The notes beneath the pieces are model-generated. The model was not told where the DNA came from. It saw only the letters and a list, made by a program, of their open reading frames with translations, and ran no database searches. A program made the translations under genes and the position numbers. Shown here in pieces: positions 1-11,198 of a stretch of 64,000 nt of DNA. Positions within the stretch are counted from its first letter, which is position 1, and each line of letters opens with the position of its first letter. The stretch is from Bisporella sp. PMI_857 (Eukaryota; Ascomycota; Leotiomycetes; Helotiales; Helotiaceae): positions 1-64,000 of the forward strand of contig JAJSPD010000061.1 in NCBI GenBank assembly GCA_021307315.1. The letters are read 5' to 3'.

Positions 1-260
1 ACTTTTTGGGCCAATAATAAAGATAAATTCCCGGTTTTATTTTTAATTGCTCGAAATTACTTACAAATTCCGGCTACTTCAGCTCTTTCGGAAAGATATT
101 TTAGCTCAGGAGCTTTTTTTATTAATAAACTTAGAAATAGGCTAAATAAAGAAACTTTTGAGTTAATAATATTTCTTAAAAGTTGGGGAGTTTTTAAAGA
201 AAAAACAAAAAAAGCACAAAAAGCGGCTAATAAATTATTACAAAATAATTTTGTAATTGA
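1..260 (+). pseudogene. hAT-family transposase, C-terminal (dimerization) fragment
   Basis: The plus strand can be read from the window edge to a TAA near 262. It gives a typical hAT C-terminal dimerization segment: a YLQIPATSALSERYFSSG-like stretch, then an LRNRLNKETFELIIFLKSW-like helix and a lysine-rich tail. The 5' part of the gene lies outside the window, so whether it is intact cannot be judged. The base composition is very AT-rich. In hAT transposases this region mediates multimerization. The family call rests on the motif order and is fairly firm; activity is unlikely given the setting. Confidence 0.72.
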
Positions 261-360
261 ATAATTAATAATTAATTAGCATTTATAAGCTATTAGTTAT
301 GAAACATAATTGTTTTTATTAATAAGCCAAAAAATAATAAATTTCTTTACATTTTTTTTT

Positions 361-640
361 AAAAATAAATCCACTACTCTAAAGTAGCGAAAATATACTA
401 CTCTAATTTTACTTTACTCAAGTTAAAAATTTTGCTACTCTAATTCTACTCTACTCTACTCTACTAATCAAATTACTACTTGAGCAGTGTGAGTAAAGAA
501 ACTCTAATAACTCAAAGTAACTTTAAGTAACTTTAATTAGAGTTAGATTAGATTAGAGTTACGAAATTTGATTAGAGTTAAATTAGAGTTTGAGTTAACT
601 CTAAAAAACTTTAAGTTAACTTTAATAATATTACTAATTT
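361..640. repeat. CTACTCTAA / TTAGAGTAG sub-repeats between two hAT relics
   Basis: The left half is rich in CTACTCTA units on the plus strand (a tandem CTACT run at about 438-470). The right half is rich in the complementary TTAGAGTTA units. The block therefore reads as two subterminal repeat regions facing each other, as expected where two hAT elements of one family end tail to tail. A CAGTGTGAGTAAAG string at 485-498 could be the terminal inverted repeat of the right-hand element. That boundary is a guess. Confidence 0.5.
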
Positions 641-659
641 TATATAACAATAATTATAT

Positions 660-1030
660 CAACCTAAATTTTTTGGGGTATTTTTTATATAGTAAATCCG
701 TTTTAAAACTTAATTAACTACAAAATCGTTTTGTATAGTAAAAGTTTCTTCTTTTATTTCGTTTATAGTTTCGTTTTTAATTATTCCTCAACTTTTCAAA
801 GCTATAATAGCTTCGAAAGTAGATTTATTAAGTTTATTTCTTAATTTAGAAATAATTAAAGCTCTTTGTGAAAAAAATCTTTTCGAAAACGCGCTAATTG
901 CTGGTATTTGTAAATACTTTTTCGCAATTAAAGACAAAATAAAGTATTTTGTTTTATTTTGTAGCCAAAAGTCTAAAGGCTTAATTTATAAAATAATTAG
1001 TAATTTTTTTGGTTTTTTAATTTTTTTAAT
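660..1030 (-). pseudogene. hAT-family transposase C-terminal relic, reverse strand
   Basis: On the minus strand at about 990-700 one reads a hAT dimerization segment closely resembling the fragment at 1-260: KYLQIPAISAFSKRFFSQ-like, then LRNKLNKSTFEAIIALKS. It is interrupted by at least one stop codon (a TGA where tryptophan is expected). It is a second decayed copy of the same or a sister family in opposite orientation. The upstream part of the gene, toward 1140, is not readable. Confidence 0.68.
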
Positions 1031-1139
1031 TAGCTTACATGTCGTTTTGATTTTCGCTTTTGAAAATATAAATCAAATTCGTTTATATTATTGTCGTCGT
1101 TGTTATCAATATATATATCTAAATCGTCTTGATTTGATT

Positions 1140-1500
1140 TATATTTTGATTTGTTAAATAGGTATTAGTGGAAGCTTGTGCTGTACGCAAAGTCTGCCTA
1201 AGTGCAGTAGTTCAGAAAGGATGAATTGACTTGATTGTAGAACTATTTGGAGGTCGCTTAGTAAAAAGGGTTTTACCCTTTTACTAATAACTAAGCTATT
1301 ACATAAAGTATAGCTTATATTTTACTAATGAGCTACATTACTAATTTTTAACACTTTTACTTAGCACATTCGTAATAAAGTATATACTTAGCTTTTACTG
1401 TTTTTTACTGCTGTTTTTTGTTTTTTTACTTTTATTTGACTTTAACGTTTTTTTTTTTCGAGCAAAAAACCGCTTTTTTTTTTTTACTAGTTTAATAAAC
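1140..1500. repeat. Possible LTR debris of the adjacent copia element
   Basis: A short stretch of more balanced composition (about 1155-1255) stands out from the AT-rich surroundings. It lies just beyond the 3' end of the minus-strand copia pol relic, where that element's LTR should sit. I could not find its partner copy or clear TG...CA ends, so this is a positional inference. Confidence 0.3.
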
Positions 1501-2747
1501 AGTAGTATTTTTCGAAAACAATACGTTTAAAAATTTCGTTAGTTCGTTTGCGGTATAAATTTGTAAATATATATGTTATTTGTATTTGTTTTTTTTCGAA
1601 CAAATTACAAATATAATAATAGCAAATATTAATATATTTCGAACGTTCGTACAAATAAAAGTTCTTAATTAAAACTAGCGCTTTTTAGTTGTTTTCGCGA
1701 ATTTTTACAGTTTGTAATAATTTTTTAATATACTTTTCGAACTTTATATCGCAAAAAATCTGCACTAGTTATTAACTTGTTTTTATATATATAACTATTG
1801 CGACATATTTCGATTTTGTGCTAAATACAGCTACCGAAGTTTGTTTTATATTTTTTCAAAAAACAAGCTTTTGGTAAAATATAGCAACATTTCTTAAAAT
1901 ATTTTTGCAGTTTGTTTTATTTTTTGCTTAGTCGGCATTTAAGTAAAGTATTAAACTACAGTTTTTTCCGAGTTTGTAGCGCACTTTTTGTATTATTGTA
2001 ATTCGTAAATATTGTATAAGTTTTTTAAATGTATTGCTATAATAACTTACAAAATCTTTTATAAACTAATTAAGCTTTTTGAAACTAAAAGTTTTATTTA
2101 AGCAAGTGTAAATTATACTGTACATTAAACTATTTATAATTTGTTAATATTCGTTAACGTTAATTCGCTAATTGTTAAATTTTGCAAACTGTAAATTATT
2201 GTAGTTTTCAATTAAAATAAACTTTTTTTTGTAAATATTGTATGTAAACTCGTAACGATTTAAAACAGCGTTTAAGTATTGCTTTTAATCGATTTACAGT
2301 TTTTTTGTTTTTTAGTTTTAAGTAATTTGTATATTTAAAAAAAAAATTGATTTTTTTTAAGTTTTTAGCTTTAAATCGCAACAAAAAATAATTGTCGAAC
2401 TATTCAACGTCGACTATTTTACGAACTGCAAATAATATATTATTAATGTAAATAAATAAAATTAAACTAAGTTGCGCGTATATAAACAAATACGAGTTCG
2501 CTAAACTTTAAACGAAGTTTTTTGTAAGCAAAAAAAACTTGCAAAATAAGTTTTAATTTTTTGCAGTTTGTTTTAGTTTATAAAAACTTCGTAAAACTCG
2601 TAAAACGTACTTGTTGCGAATTGTTACGCTTTTAAACTTTACTAAATAAATCTTTTTTTACAAAACAAATTCGATAAAAGCGTTTTTAATGTCGAAATAA
2701 TAGTATTTTAAATTTTCAGTTGCAACTATAGTTAGCAAAATCCGTAG
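1490..2747 (-). pseudogene. Ty1/copia retrotransposon pol relic (reverse transcriptase to RNase H)
   Basis: Conceptual reading of the minus strand from 2747 downward gives a recognisable copia reverse transcriptase. Its parts are an LRILLTIVATENLKYYYFDIK block, a YVLRVLRSFYKLKQTA block, and a YINNILFAV segment in place of the usual YVDD-containing catalytic motif. Further on, near 1850-1790, is an SVAVFSTKSKYVAI block typical of copia RNase H. Stops are frequent, and D-to-N changes at the YVDD site fit C-to-T (RIP-like) decay. The RT is cut at its 5' side exactly where the gypsy LTR begins (2748), so the gypsy element probably inserted into it. Confidence 0.75.
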
Positions 2748-2939
2748 TGTCACGATCACGATCCTATGAGCCTGATGGGGCGTAGTATAGGTGCTTCAAT
2801 ACGAGAATACTAAACTAAGGAGGAAAGGTGTAGCTGTTGCTGTGGCATCCCTAACATAAAGACCATGACCACGTGACCACCATAGGCGAGCTGGTAAGCG
2901 AACCAATGGGCGTTTGGTGCGATATTAAGGACCGTGACA
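2748..2939 (-). repeat. Gypsy LTR, left copy (3' LTR of the minus-strand element)
   Basis: A 192-bp repeat with TGTCACG / CGTGACA termini, roughly 90 percent identical to the copy at 8670-8861. Differences cluster in the first 60 bases, including small indels. Unlike the body of the element it keeps a balanced composition. It abuts the poly-C run at 2942-2952, which is the polypurine tract read on the minus strand. Confidence 0.88.
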
Positions 2940-3700
2940 ATACCCCCCCCCCTCCAAATAAGCTTGTCCTCGAGCTTGAAAACCATCTGTAATACCTGAT
3001 ATTTATTTTTACGGCCCGTTACGGCTATACTCTTTTCTAATACTGCTTTTTTTTAACCGTTACGTATTTGCGAGCTAGCTCGGCTTGTTGTTATCCTTTT
3101 TCGGCTTTGGATATTCATTACGTTTAGCGCATTCAAGCCAATACGTAAAATTCTTTAGTGGGCCAGACTTGTTAAAGTTGCTGTTATAAAAGTTTTTAAA
3201 AGCCAACGGGCTATTTACTAAAGCAGCTGCAAAGTACTATTCAAAGTCGTTATTCTATTTTTTTTATTTAACTCGGTATTTCAGCGTTTTATTAATACGT
3301 CAAACAATTAATACTTTTTGAACTTTATACTTTTCAAAGTTATTTATATAACAAGCAGTAAATTAAAGTTGTTTTAGCCAAGTAGCGAGTTGTTCGCAGC
3401 TTTTCGGAGCTTTTCGGCATAAAATACAAAGTGTACGCGTATAGAATCTGGTAGTTTTAGCTTGTACAAATAACTTATTTGCTTTATAATCTCGAACGGG
3501 CTTTTGATTTAATTTGCCAACTTGCGGCTCGGCTTATGATTTTTTCAGCTTTTTGTCGATATTTACACAAAATCCTTTACTTTAAAATTAAATTCGCGTC
3601 GGTGCTTATTAGCTTGTTTTGCGTATTGTTTTTGCGAACGGGCTATATTTGCACGAGCTAATTCTTAAAAATCGTAAATACGGGTCACTAGTGCTTTTGC
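2940..3700 (-). pseudogene. Gypsy integrase C-terminus with chromodomain-like tail, relic
   Basis: The minus strand at about 3480-3330 reads as the end of a Ty3/gypsy integrase (a YKLKLPDSIRVHFVF-type block, equivalent to the family's LELPxxMRxHxVFHV). About 100 bases further on, near 3230-3100, is a stretch ending in a PLKNFTYWLECAKRNEYP-like segment, which resembles the chromodomain tail of chromoviruses. Stop codons and frame breaks are present. The chromodomain call is weaker than the integrase call. Confidence 0.6.
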
Positions 3701-4282
3701 TTTTTCTTTATTGAGCTTTTTTTTTAGTGTAAACTTTTTTTTTAGCTTCGCTTTTACAAGCGTTTTTTAGTTAAATAACGTACGCGTTTCGCAACTACGT
3801 TTCGTAAAAAAAAAAAATTAACCGGTCGTTTTATGCCACAAAAATGCTTGCTAAAAATCGATAATAGTTACTTACTAATTTCAATTATTTTAATAGTGAT
3901 TTATATAAAGCCGTAAACGTTGATCGAAATACTAATTCACAATTTTTGTTTAGCTATTTGTTTGCGAATAATTTGCGGTTAAAAGCTGTATTTTGATTTG
4001 TAGCTTAGTGCAAAACTTATTCCAGAAATCTAATATAAATTGTAAATTTCGATTCGACGTAATCGAATCAAGAATACTAGTATAACGCATAACATGTAAT
4101 AAAAACAACGAAACTAGTTTTTTGGCTGTAATTGTATTTCGAATAAAAATAGTAATCGGTTTTTTGCTTAAACAGTCCACGAATATAGCTACTATATTAA
4201 ATCCGTTTTTGCTTTTAAAACACTTTTTAAAATCAACTGTAACATATTGCTACAGCTTATTAAATACTAGCAACTAGTATAG

Positions 4283-4584
4283 TGTGGAGGGGAACATGCT
4301 GAAGAGCAAGAACAGCAACAGGATCTAGCTCAAAACCTGTAGGCGTGGTATCGGTATTTGTAGCATACTTGGGAGAGCACCGGCGAGCCTAAGCTCTATA
4401 TAACAAATAAACGTCGATAGCTTATAAAAGAGTAATATATAGAAGGGTAGAAAAAGATTGTATTGTTGATCATCGATAGTGTGCTTTCATATCGAAAGCA
4501 AGACTTATATACAACTTATGCTTCTTAGATCACATGACGCGCCACGTGACAAAATAGCAAAAAGAGAAAATCAACCCCACTACA
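4283..4584. mobile_element. Solo LTR nested in the gypsy body
   Basis: A 302-bp segment of clearly higher GC than its surroundings. It has inverted ends TGTGGAGGGG / CCCCACTACA and is flanked on both sides by ATAG (4279-4282 and 4585-4588), a plausible 4-bp target duplication. It interrupts the decayed gypsy internal region and is therefore younger than that insertion. It is not similar to the 192-bp gypsy LTRs or to the LTR at 9055-9289. Confidence 0.72.
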
Positions 4585-6059
4585 ATAGCAAACTAGGCTT
4601 TTTATCTCAAGAAACGTGTAAATGTCGACAAATATAACAATTATCGCGATAACGAGCAATGTCGCTTGCTTAGCTTGGTTTTTCTTGAATGCCCCGTTAA
4701 AAGTTGATCGTAAGCTTCTCGAATTACAGCCGTTCGTAATAGTATACTAGTAGTTGGCATTACGTCAAATACGTACAGTTTTTTATAGCGTAACAATAGG
4801 CTTTTTTAAAGCTTTCACGTATTTTCTGATTTTGTTTTAACTTTAGTACGCAAGTTTTTAAGTTAGTAGCAGTTTTATTAACAAACAACAACTTGTTAGT
4901 AAGCTGTAGCTATCGTACTTCTTTAAAAGCACTTTATTACTTTCGATCGGTGCTAACTGAAATCGTGCACTACTTCCGGGTTTAGCTTAGCTTTCGGTAT
5001 TATAACTTGCGTACAGTGCTTAGCAATTGCTTGTTTTTGAGCTTTTACGTTTTTGATCGACGGCTGAAAGCATTAGCTGCTGATTCGCTTTTTTTTACGA
5101 TACATAAGCTTGAAGTTGTACTGTAATAACAGTTTGCTTATTTAGCTTAGCGTGCCGATAGCTTTTTTGTCGTTATGAAACACTTTAAAGCTCGGTATCC
5201 GAATAAATCAAAACGGTTTTCTGTTTGTAGCTTTTGCAATTCGAGCTTTTACTAATTTAACCTCGTATAATAGCAAGCATTTTTTGTTATAAATGTCGTA
5301 ATTCAGTTCGGCAGTTTGCATTGTTTTAGTAAAAAACGCTATAAAGTGCTAGATTTTTGAATCAGATTTTGCTGTAAAAAACGCTAGCTGCTATTTATTC
5401 GACGTATTAGTTTTAGCATAGTTTGTAATTAAGCTTGTAATAGCGTAATATCGGAAAGTTGACTAAAGCGTGCTTTAAAGCTTTAAACGCTTTTTTACAC
5501 TCGATAGTCTACAAATACGAAGTATTTTTGACTGTTAAGCGATATAACGCTTTGCAATGCGCCCGTAATTTTTAATAAACCGCCGATAAAATTGCAAAAC
5601 TTTAAAAACGATTGTACGCTTTTTACAGCAGTAAAAATTGCTAATTTTTAATTACTTCGATTTTTTGCGGTTGTTGTAACACTTTTAGTAAAAACAATAA
5701 ACTTTAAATACTTAGTACTAGTAACGCTGAATTCTGACTTTTTAATATCGATTTGCAAACCGGCTTTGCGCAGCCGTTTAAAACTTGCTTTACGTGTAAT
5801 TTGTGTTGCGAAAGTTTAACGAGTAAATCAGAATATTATTCAAATATACTGTACAAAATACGTCGAAATAGTCGAACAAAACGTTGTTTATGTAATGCTA
5901 ATACGTGGCAAGCTTATTAGTTAATTTTTCGAACAAAACTTTGCACTTGTAAGCTTCGTATGCGTACGAAACGTTGTTAGCTTTTTTGAATCAAAGTTTA
6001 TACGAATTCTGTAAAACGTTTGCTTAATATTTAGCTTAGTAAAAATTTTAGCTTTTAAA

Positions 6060-6360
6060 TCCGAGTTAGCGTTTTTTCGATAGCGGTAATAAATAGCGGT
6101 TTTTTTTTGTAAAACTGTTTAGCTTACGAAAATCGATACAAAACCGTAAACTTCCGTTAGCTTTTGTACAAATAGCACAAAAGCAGCGAAAAGTGTTTAG
6201 CTAGCAGCATAAATTCTTTGTTTAAGTTTTCGATTAAGAATCGTTTGATTTTTTTAGTTTTTTGTAAACTGTTGACGCAATAAGCTATAGCTTAAGCTTT
6301 TTTTGCTGTTCGGATTTTCGAGTTAATTTTGTAATTATACGGCCGATAAATAGTAGTACA
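6060..6360 (-). pseudogene. Gypsy reverse transcriptase N-terminal region, relic
   Basis: Reading the minus strand across frames recovers the family-typical order: a Lys/Leu-rich linker with an IxRFLIENLNKEFM-like segment, then LLCYLYK and KANGSLRFCIDFRKLN, then KKNRYLLPL. These equal the GFIRxSxSPxAxPVLFVRKPxG / LRxCVDYRxLN / YPLP blocks of Ty3/gypsy RT. The frame changes at least once between blocks. Confidence 0.7.
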
Positions 6361-7741
6361 TTAAAAGCTATTTTCGACAAACATTAGCGTAAAATCGATA
6401 TTTTTTCGGCAAAACACGTTGTAACTACTTTATTTCTGTTTTTTAGCTTGTTGTTTGTCGATACCGAGCTTAGCAATTCTGCGTTTTTTTAGAATCTCGT
6501 CGATTTTGTACAACTAGTCGCAAAAAGTACGTTTTTTTTCCGCTGTAAACTAGTATAAAATTCAACAGCAAAAACGCTGCAAATATCGATAGTCGGTTTT
6601 TGCTTCGAAAATTGAATAGCTAATGCTTACAGTTCGTTACAAGTCGTTGGCTTTTCAACTCGCTTTTTATGACTTTGTATTGCTTTTGTTGATTTTCTGC
6701 TATAAGCTAGCGCTCGACCGCGCAATAGCTTTTTCGATTTCTAGAAATTTTCGTGTAACTAATTCCGCCGATTAGCATTTAGCTATGCATCGAGTTAAGC
6801 TTTGTGATTAAATCTTTTTGTTAGCTGTAATAATTCGATTTTAAGCTTGATTAGCAAGTCGATTTTCTGGCTATATTAATCGATAGTTTTCGCAATTAAT
6901 AAGAACTTTGCTTTTGGCCGCTTATTTCTTGCTTAATATTATGCTTTTATTTTTTAGCTTAGTAACAAGCATCGGCACTTTTTTCTGAAAATGTTAATTT
7001 ATCGTTAAATCAATAACAAAATAATAAGAAAAAGAAGTACTACTTTCGCTATTATAACTGCATATAACGCCGGGTGTTGAAAAAGCATATAAACTAATAT
7101 TTAAGTGTTTGCAAGCTAAATTAACGAAGTCCGTGTCAATAAACAATAAACCGTTTGTTCCTGTATTAATAAGTGTTGTAATTTAAATGCTAATTTTATT
7201 TTGACTAATTACGTAAAAAAAAGTAAAGCTTTGTTTTTTAAGCAATTGACTTAAATTAACGCTACTAATATTAATGTCGCTTATTTCTAAAAAAAAGTCT
7301 TGTTTTAAAAATCGGCTTTTCTCGATTTTTCAGTTTGTTGCTCCGATACTTTTTTAATTGTTGTAACTGCTAACTTTAAAAGTTGAAAGCAATTTTTCGA
7401 GATATAACTAAGCGTTTTGCAATAAAAACACACTTTATTTATATATTCTTGTCGGCGAGCTGTATTAGCGAACAAAAGTACTGGTCGAAAAGATTCGATT
7501 TTCGGGGTAACAGTTGTTTTTGCAGCTTTGAATAGCTGGCTAAACGATCGAGTGCTTGCTGGAGCTACAAACAGTACGGCTTTTGCTTTCTGAAGACGAT
7601 TAGTACGTTTTTTGATTTTTTTGAAACTTTAATCGAGCAATAAGCATTAATCAGCGAAAGTTTTGCAAGTATCGAAACTATTAAGTATAGAAAAAATCGC
7701 TGTTTGAAGCTTTATTGTGAGCTTGTTATACAAATTAGGCT

Positions 7742-8527
7742 TTAGTTGTCTTTAGGAATCTGAGCAATACTAGCGAAGTGCAAAAACTGAGTATGGAATT
7801 CGGAAAAAGACTGTGAACTTTTTATCGTAAGCTGTCGATAGTCGTTGCGAGCGTTTTGAACTTTATAAAAGTCGGTGTAAATATTTGACAAATACTGAAT
7901 TATTTTTTGAGCTGAAACAAACTTGTTTGTGGTTTTCGATTTGTATCGAGCTTGTAAGTGCTTTTGAGCATTTTTATCGGTACGGCTATACAAATAACCT
8001 ATTTTAGTTCGCTTTGTAGCAAAATGATCGGCATTGACTTCAAATTTGTTTTTAATTTGAATTTTTCAGTTTTCGAAACTAGTACTATTTATTAAAAGGT
8101 TAGAATCAGGGATTTTTTTTGATAAAACTGGCTTAGCAGCAACTTTAGCTGCAACTGGCGAGGCTTTAAAGCGTTCCAAGTGTACAATGACCGTTTTATT
8201 GTTGGCTATAGTAACAGTTAGAGTTGTTGCTTGTTTTTTCAATTTCACAATTTTTGCTTCTCAATTTTCTATTGTATGCCTAGTTTGCTTTGCGGTTGCA
8301 AGCAAGCTTTCTACACTTAAATCTGTTATATTTTTGAGGGTTCTGCAATTGAGGAATCGAGTCAGTTCTGGGGCTGTATCTGGCTGGCCGAACATTATAA
8401 AGATTCTTCTGGGTAGGTTATTGTCAGGTGAATTATCGTCAAGTCGAGATGCTGAAGCTGAAGCTTCTTCAGTATTCGAAAGGCGTGCTATTCTGGTAGG
8501 TTGCAAATAGGCGGTATTAGTGATCAA
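7742..8527 (-). pseudogene. Gypsy gag region, relic
   Basis: Two open minus-strand stretches (8527-8261 and 7993-7742) remain in the 5' part of the element. The second reads like a retrotransposon gag capsid (a YLSNIYTDFYKVQNARNDYRQL-type segment followed by FSEFHTQFLHFASIAQIP). The first is a serine- and acid-rich leader with LPRRIFIMFGQPD. They lie just downstream of the 5' LTR in the element's own orientation. Stops and frame changes separate them. Confidence 0.6.
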
Positions 8528-8669
8528 TTATCAATTATCGGTGAATCAGTAACTGTAAAGGTTCCTCGGGTTGTGCTAGGGCAATACGCAAAGCGTAGGC
8601 TTTGCACGCTCGAGAAGAAGGTAGTTTTGGTTTCTTCGCAGGAATAAGAGTTGATTGAGTTTAGTATAA

Positions 8670-8861
8670 TGTCACGATCACGATCCTATGGCCTGTAAAG
8701 GCGCTGAATAGGTGCTTCAATTACAAGAATACTAAACTAAGGAGGAAAGGTGTAGCTGTTGCTGTGGCATCCCTAACATAAAGACCATGACCACGTGACC
8801 GCCATAGGCGAGCTGGTAAGCGAACCAATGGGCGTCTGGTGCGATATTGAGGACCGTGACA
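8670..8861 (-). repeat. Gypsy LTR, right copy (5' LTR of the minus-strand element)
   Basis: The second 192-bp copy of the TGTCACG...CGTGACA repeat (see the copy at 2748-2939). The region just inside it on the element's 5' side should hold the tRNA primer-binding site. I could not assign a tRNA from the sequence. Confidence 0.88.
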
Positions 8862-9054
8862 TTTTTGTTGATTATAATTACACAGTTTTTTCGAGTATAA
8901 AAGAAACAAATTAATAGGTAAAATTGCGTATAAATAATACTTTTTATGAAAACATTTTTTGCTTTGTGTATCGATTAAAACTACCTTAAAAGTGAAGGTT
9001 TGGTTTGCATAAAACCATAAGAAATTTATAACTAAGTACTAGAATGCTAATATT

Positions 9055-9289
9055 TGTCACGGCCCTGGCCTGTCTCGCTTGGAGCCCCTTAGGGCTCAGC
9101 CTTGGCACCACAGGGCCTCGCTTACACCGGTCCCCCGGCCAGCCTCCCGTATATAAAGCACTGCTTCCCTTCCCTTTTTCTATCTGTAGCTTGTTCTCTT
9201 CGTTATAACAATTGATAGTTGTTCATACCTTTGAGTCCCTCTCCTTGAGATCTACGGATCGAGATCCCTGTTCGCCTTTAGTTGTTACA
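9055..9289 (+). mobile_element. Solo LTR with perfect 5-bp target duplication
   Basis: A 235-bp GC-richer segment starting TGTCACGGCC and ending GTTGTTACA. It is flanked by ATATT on both sides (9050-9054 and 9290-9294). It contains a TATATAAAG box at about 9151-9159 and a pyrimidine-rich stretch after it, as in an LTR promoter. No internal element remains, so it is a recombination product. Orientation is inferred from the TATA box. It sits 300 bp from the 3' end of the first cluster gene. Confidence 0.8.
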
Positions 9290-9540
9290 ATATTTAAGTC
9301 TAAACGTTTGAAATTTAAATATAGCCCTAACTTTAAATGGCTGGCAACTAAGGATCAGACATACTTGATTAAATCATTGCAAGACGTCATTGAAATTTGG
9401 TAAATTTTGGGCAATGACTCAAGCAGTTAAATGTGGCTGTGGTTGACATATTATGTATGCAGAGAAGTCTCGGTGTAAGATGGATTTTAAGATCATGGGC
9501 GTAGAGATAGTGTAGTAAAGACAATGCAACCATTTAGAAT

Positions 9541-9588
9541 CCATCCACCCATCTATCTATCTATCTATCTATTTATCTACCTAATTAC
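9541..9588. repeat. (ATCT)n microsatellite
   Basis: Imperfect tetranucleotide run CCATCTATCTATCTATCT... immediately downstream of the GH43 stop codon, probably in its 3' untranslated region. Confidence 0.8.
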
Positions 9589-11198
9589 CTAGTCGACGTG
9601 AATTCCATCAAACCTGACCTTCAGTCCGTCCGCGTCCGCAACCGAGAAGACACCGATGATGGGTCCCACGAAGTCTGGATCGGTTAATTCTAATGTATCT
9701 ACAGCAGCCAGACTCACCCAGGACGGCAAGCTAGACACCGTGGCATACAGGAACCGGTACTCTCTCTCTGTGTATTCAACACAGAAGGACAGTTCCTCGG
9801 GGGCAGGGTCCAACACCTGACGAGTGGTTTTGGCGATGCCCTGGGCAGTGTTGGCGACTTCAAATACAACAGCAGAGTCTGCTACGTCAAAGTAGATACG
9901 GAGATAACGATGCTCATCTTTGTAGCATGCAAGTCCGAACTTTAGCTTGGCTGAGTCCCATGTATCGTGGAACTGGTAGACTGCGGCTGTAGTCTTCCCT
10001 TGAAGCGCCCGCTGCCTTTTAGCAACAAACGTAGGTGAGGATTCTGGAGCGGAGAGATCCACGGATGTCGGCGTTAATGTGATAGCAGCGCTATCTTCTT
10101 CGAAATGGTACCTGTCCAAGTGCGCGTCTCGTATGTAGAGGTAATCAACTCCAAGTGCCGCTTGGAGCACAGAGCTCGGGAATTGGACCCCAAAGTGGTC
10201 GATGACATCCAGCTTGACGCGTTCTAGTTGGAACCACTCCCCATCCCACTTAACGGACGTTAAAAAGGTTTCCCTGCTTAGAGGATACCTTCCCTCGTTC
10301 TTGCGCACAGCCAGACAGACGGCCCACCAATGGCCGTCGCGATCTTGGAAGACATCGCAGTGGCCTGTGTGCTGGACGTACTCATTTGTTCCGTACGCAG
10401 TCAAGATTGGGTTATTGGGGGCTGGCTGGTAGGGACCCCAAATGCTCTTCGAACGGGCTGCCGTCACCGAATGCGAAATGTGAGTGCCTCCCTCGGCAAT
10501 AATCAGGTAGTACCACCCATTCCACTTGAACACATGAGGACCTTCTGGATAGACGCCGCCAGTCCCTGTCCAGATAGTACGCTCCTCTGACAGCTTCTTG
10601 CCAGTCTTAAGATCAATTTCAAAGTTATTAATCCGAGTAGCTGGCCCAGGGGTTGCAGACCCTTGGATGTACACCTTGTCGTCATCAAAAGTGATGCTCG
10701 GGTCGATGCCCTCAAATTCAAAGTAGATTGGATCGCTCCATTCTCCCTTCCAGATATCCTTGGTCGACAGAATGAAGTTCTCCTTTTTTGCGCGTCTCTC
10801 GCCTTCGTTCCGAAGGGCATTCGTGCAAACGATATAAAAGGTGCCGGCGTGATGCCGGATAGTCGGGGCATAGAGTCCACCAGTGGCAGGCAGTATTCGG
10901 CCTCCTGTATTTGGCGATGGAGGACTGAGAATGGTTCTTGACTTTAGAAGACTGAGCTGGGTTTGCCGATGAATTGCATTACCTGGCGATGGGCAGTGAG
11001 CTCAATTACCCTCCCAACCATATTAAAGCACTAACCAATATGTCTCCACGAGGAAAGATCCTGTGAGGCGTAGATGGGTAAGCCTGGGAACAAGTGGAAC
11101 GATGAGGTAACAAGGAAGAACCAGCCGTCGACATGTATTGCCGATGGATCAGGGGCAAAACCCGGTATGATAGGGTTCAGAGAAGTCCGTAGTGCCAT
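9589..11198 (-). CDS. GH43 glycosidase without signal peptide (beta-xylosidase / alpha-L-arabinofuranosidase type)
   Basis: Exons 11198-11036 and 10982-9589 give 518 residues; the 53-nt intron has donor GTTAGT and acceptor CCAG. The protein starts MALRTSLNPIIPGFAPDPS with no leader, so it is predicted to act inside the cell on imported oligosaccharides. The five-bladed beta-propeller catalytic residues of family GH43 are visible: the base Asp17 in PDPS, the pKa-modulating Asp148 in GIDPSIT, and the acid Glu201 in YPEGPHVF. The last 200 residues or so form the beta-sandwich that follows the propeller in xylosidase-type GH43 enzymes (PTFVAKRQRALQ start). Linkage specificity cannot be read from sequence. 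It is the first gene of the sugar cluster and carries a CGGAATAAT motif 155 bp upstream. Confidence 0.9.

Larger units (their letters stand above)
2748..8861 (-). mobile_element. Ty3/gypsy LTR retrotransposon, decayed, minus-strand orientation
   Basis: Two 192-bp LTRs with TGTCACG...CGTGACA ends flank about 5.7 kb. A polypurine tract (on the minus strand, GGAGG plus a G run) lies directly inside the left LTR, so the element reads right to left. Recognisable parts on the minus strand are a gag-like segment (about 8527-7740), reverse transcriptase around 6210-6060 (a KANGSLRFCIDFRKLN-like block followed by RYLLPL), and the integrase C-terminus around 3480-3330 (a YKLKLPDSIRVHFVF-like block) with a chromodomain-like tail after it. 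Stops fill all frames. No matching target duplication flanks the outer LTR ends, so decay or recombination has affected an edge. A solo LTR of another family is nested at 4283-4584. Confidence 0.85.

Noticed and set aside
361..480. CTACT repeats considered as a CRISPR-like or satellite array
   Set aside because: Irregular units, no spacers, eukaryotic context; better explained as subterminal repeats of a hAT element.
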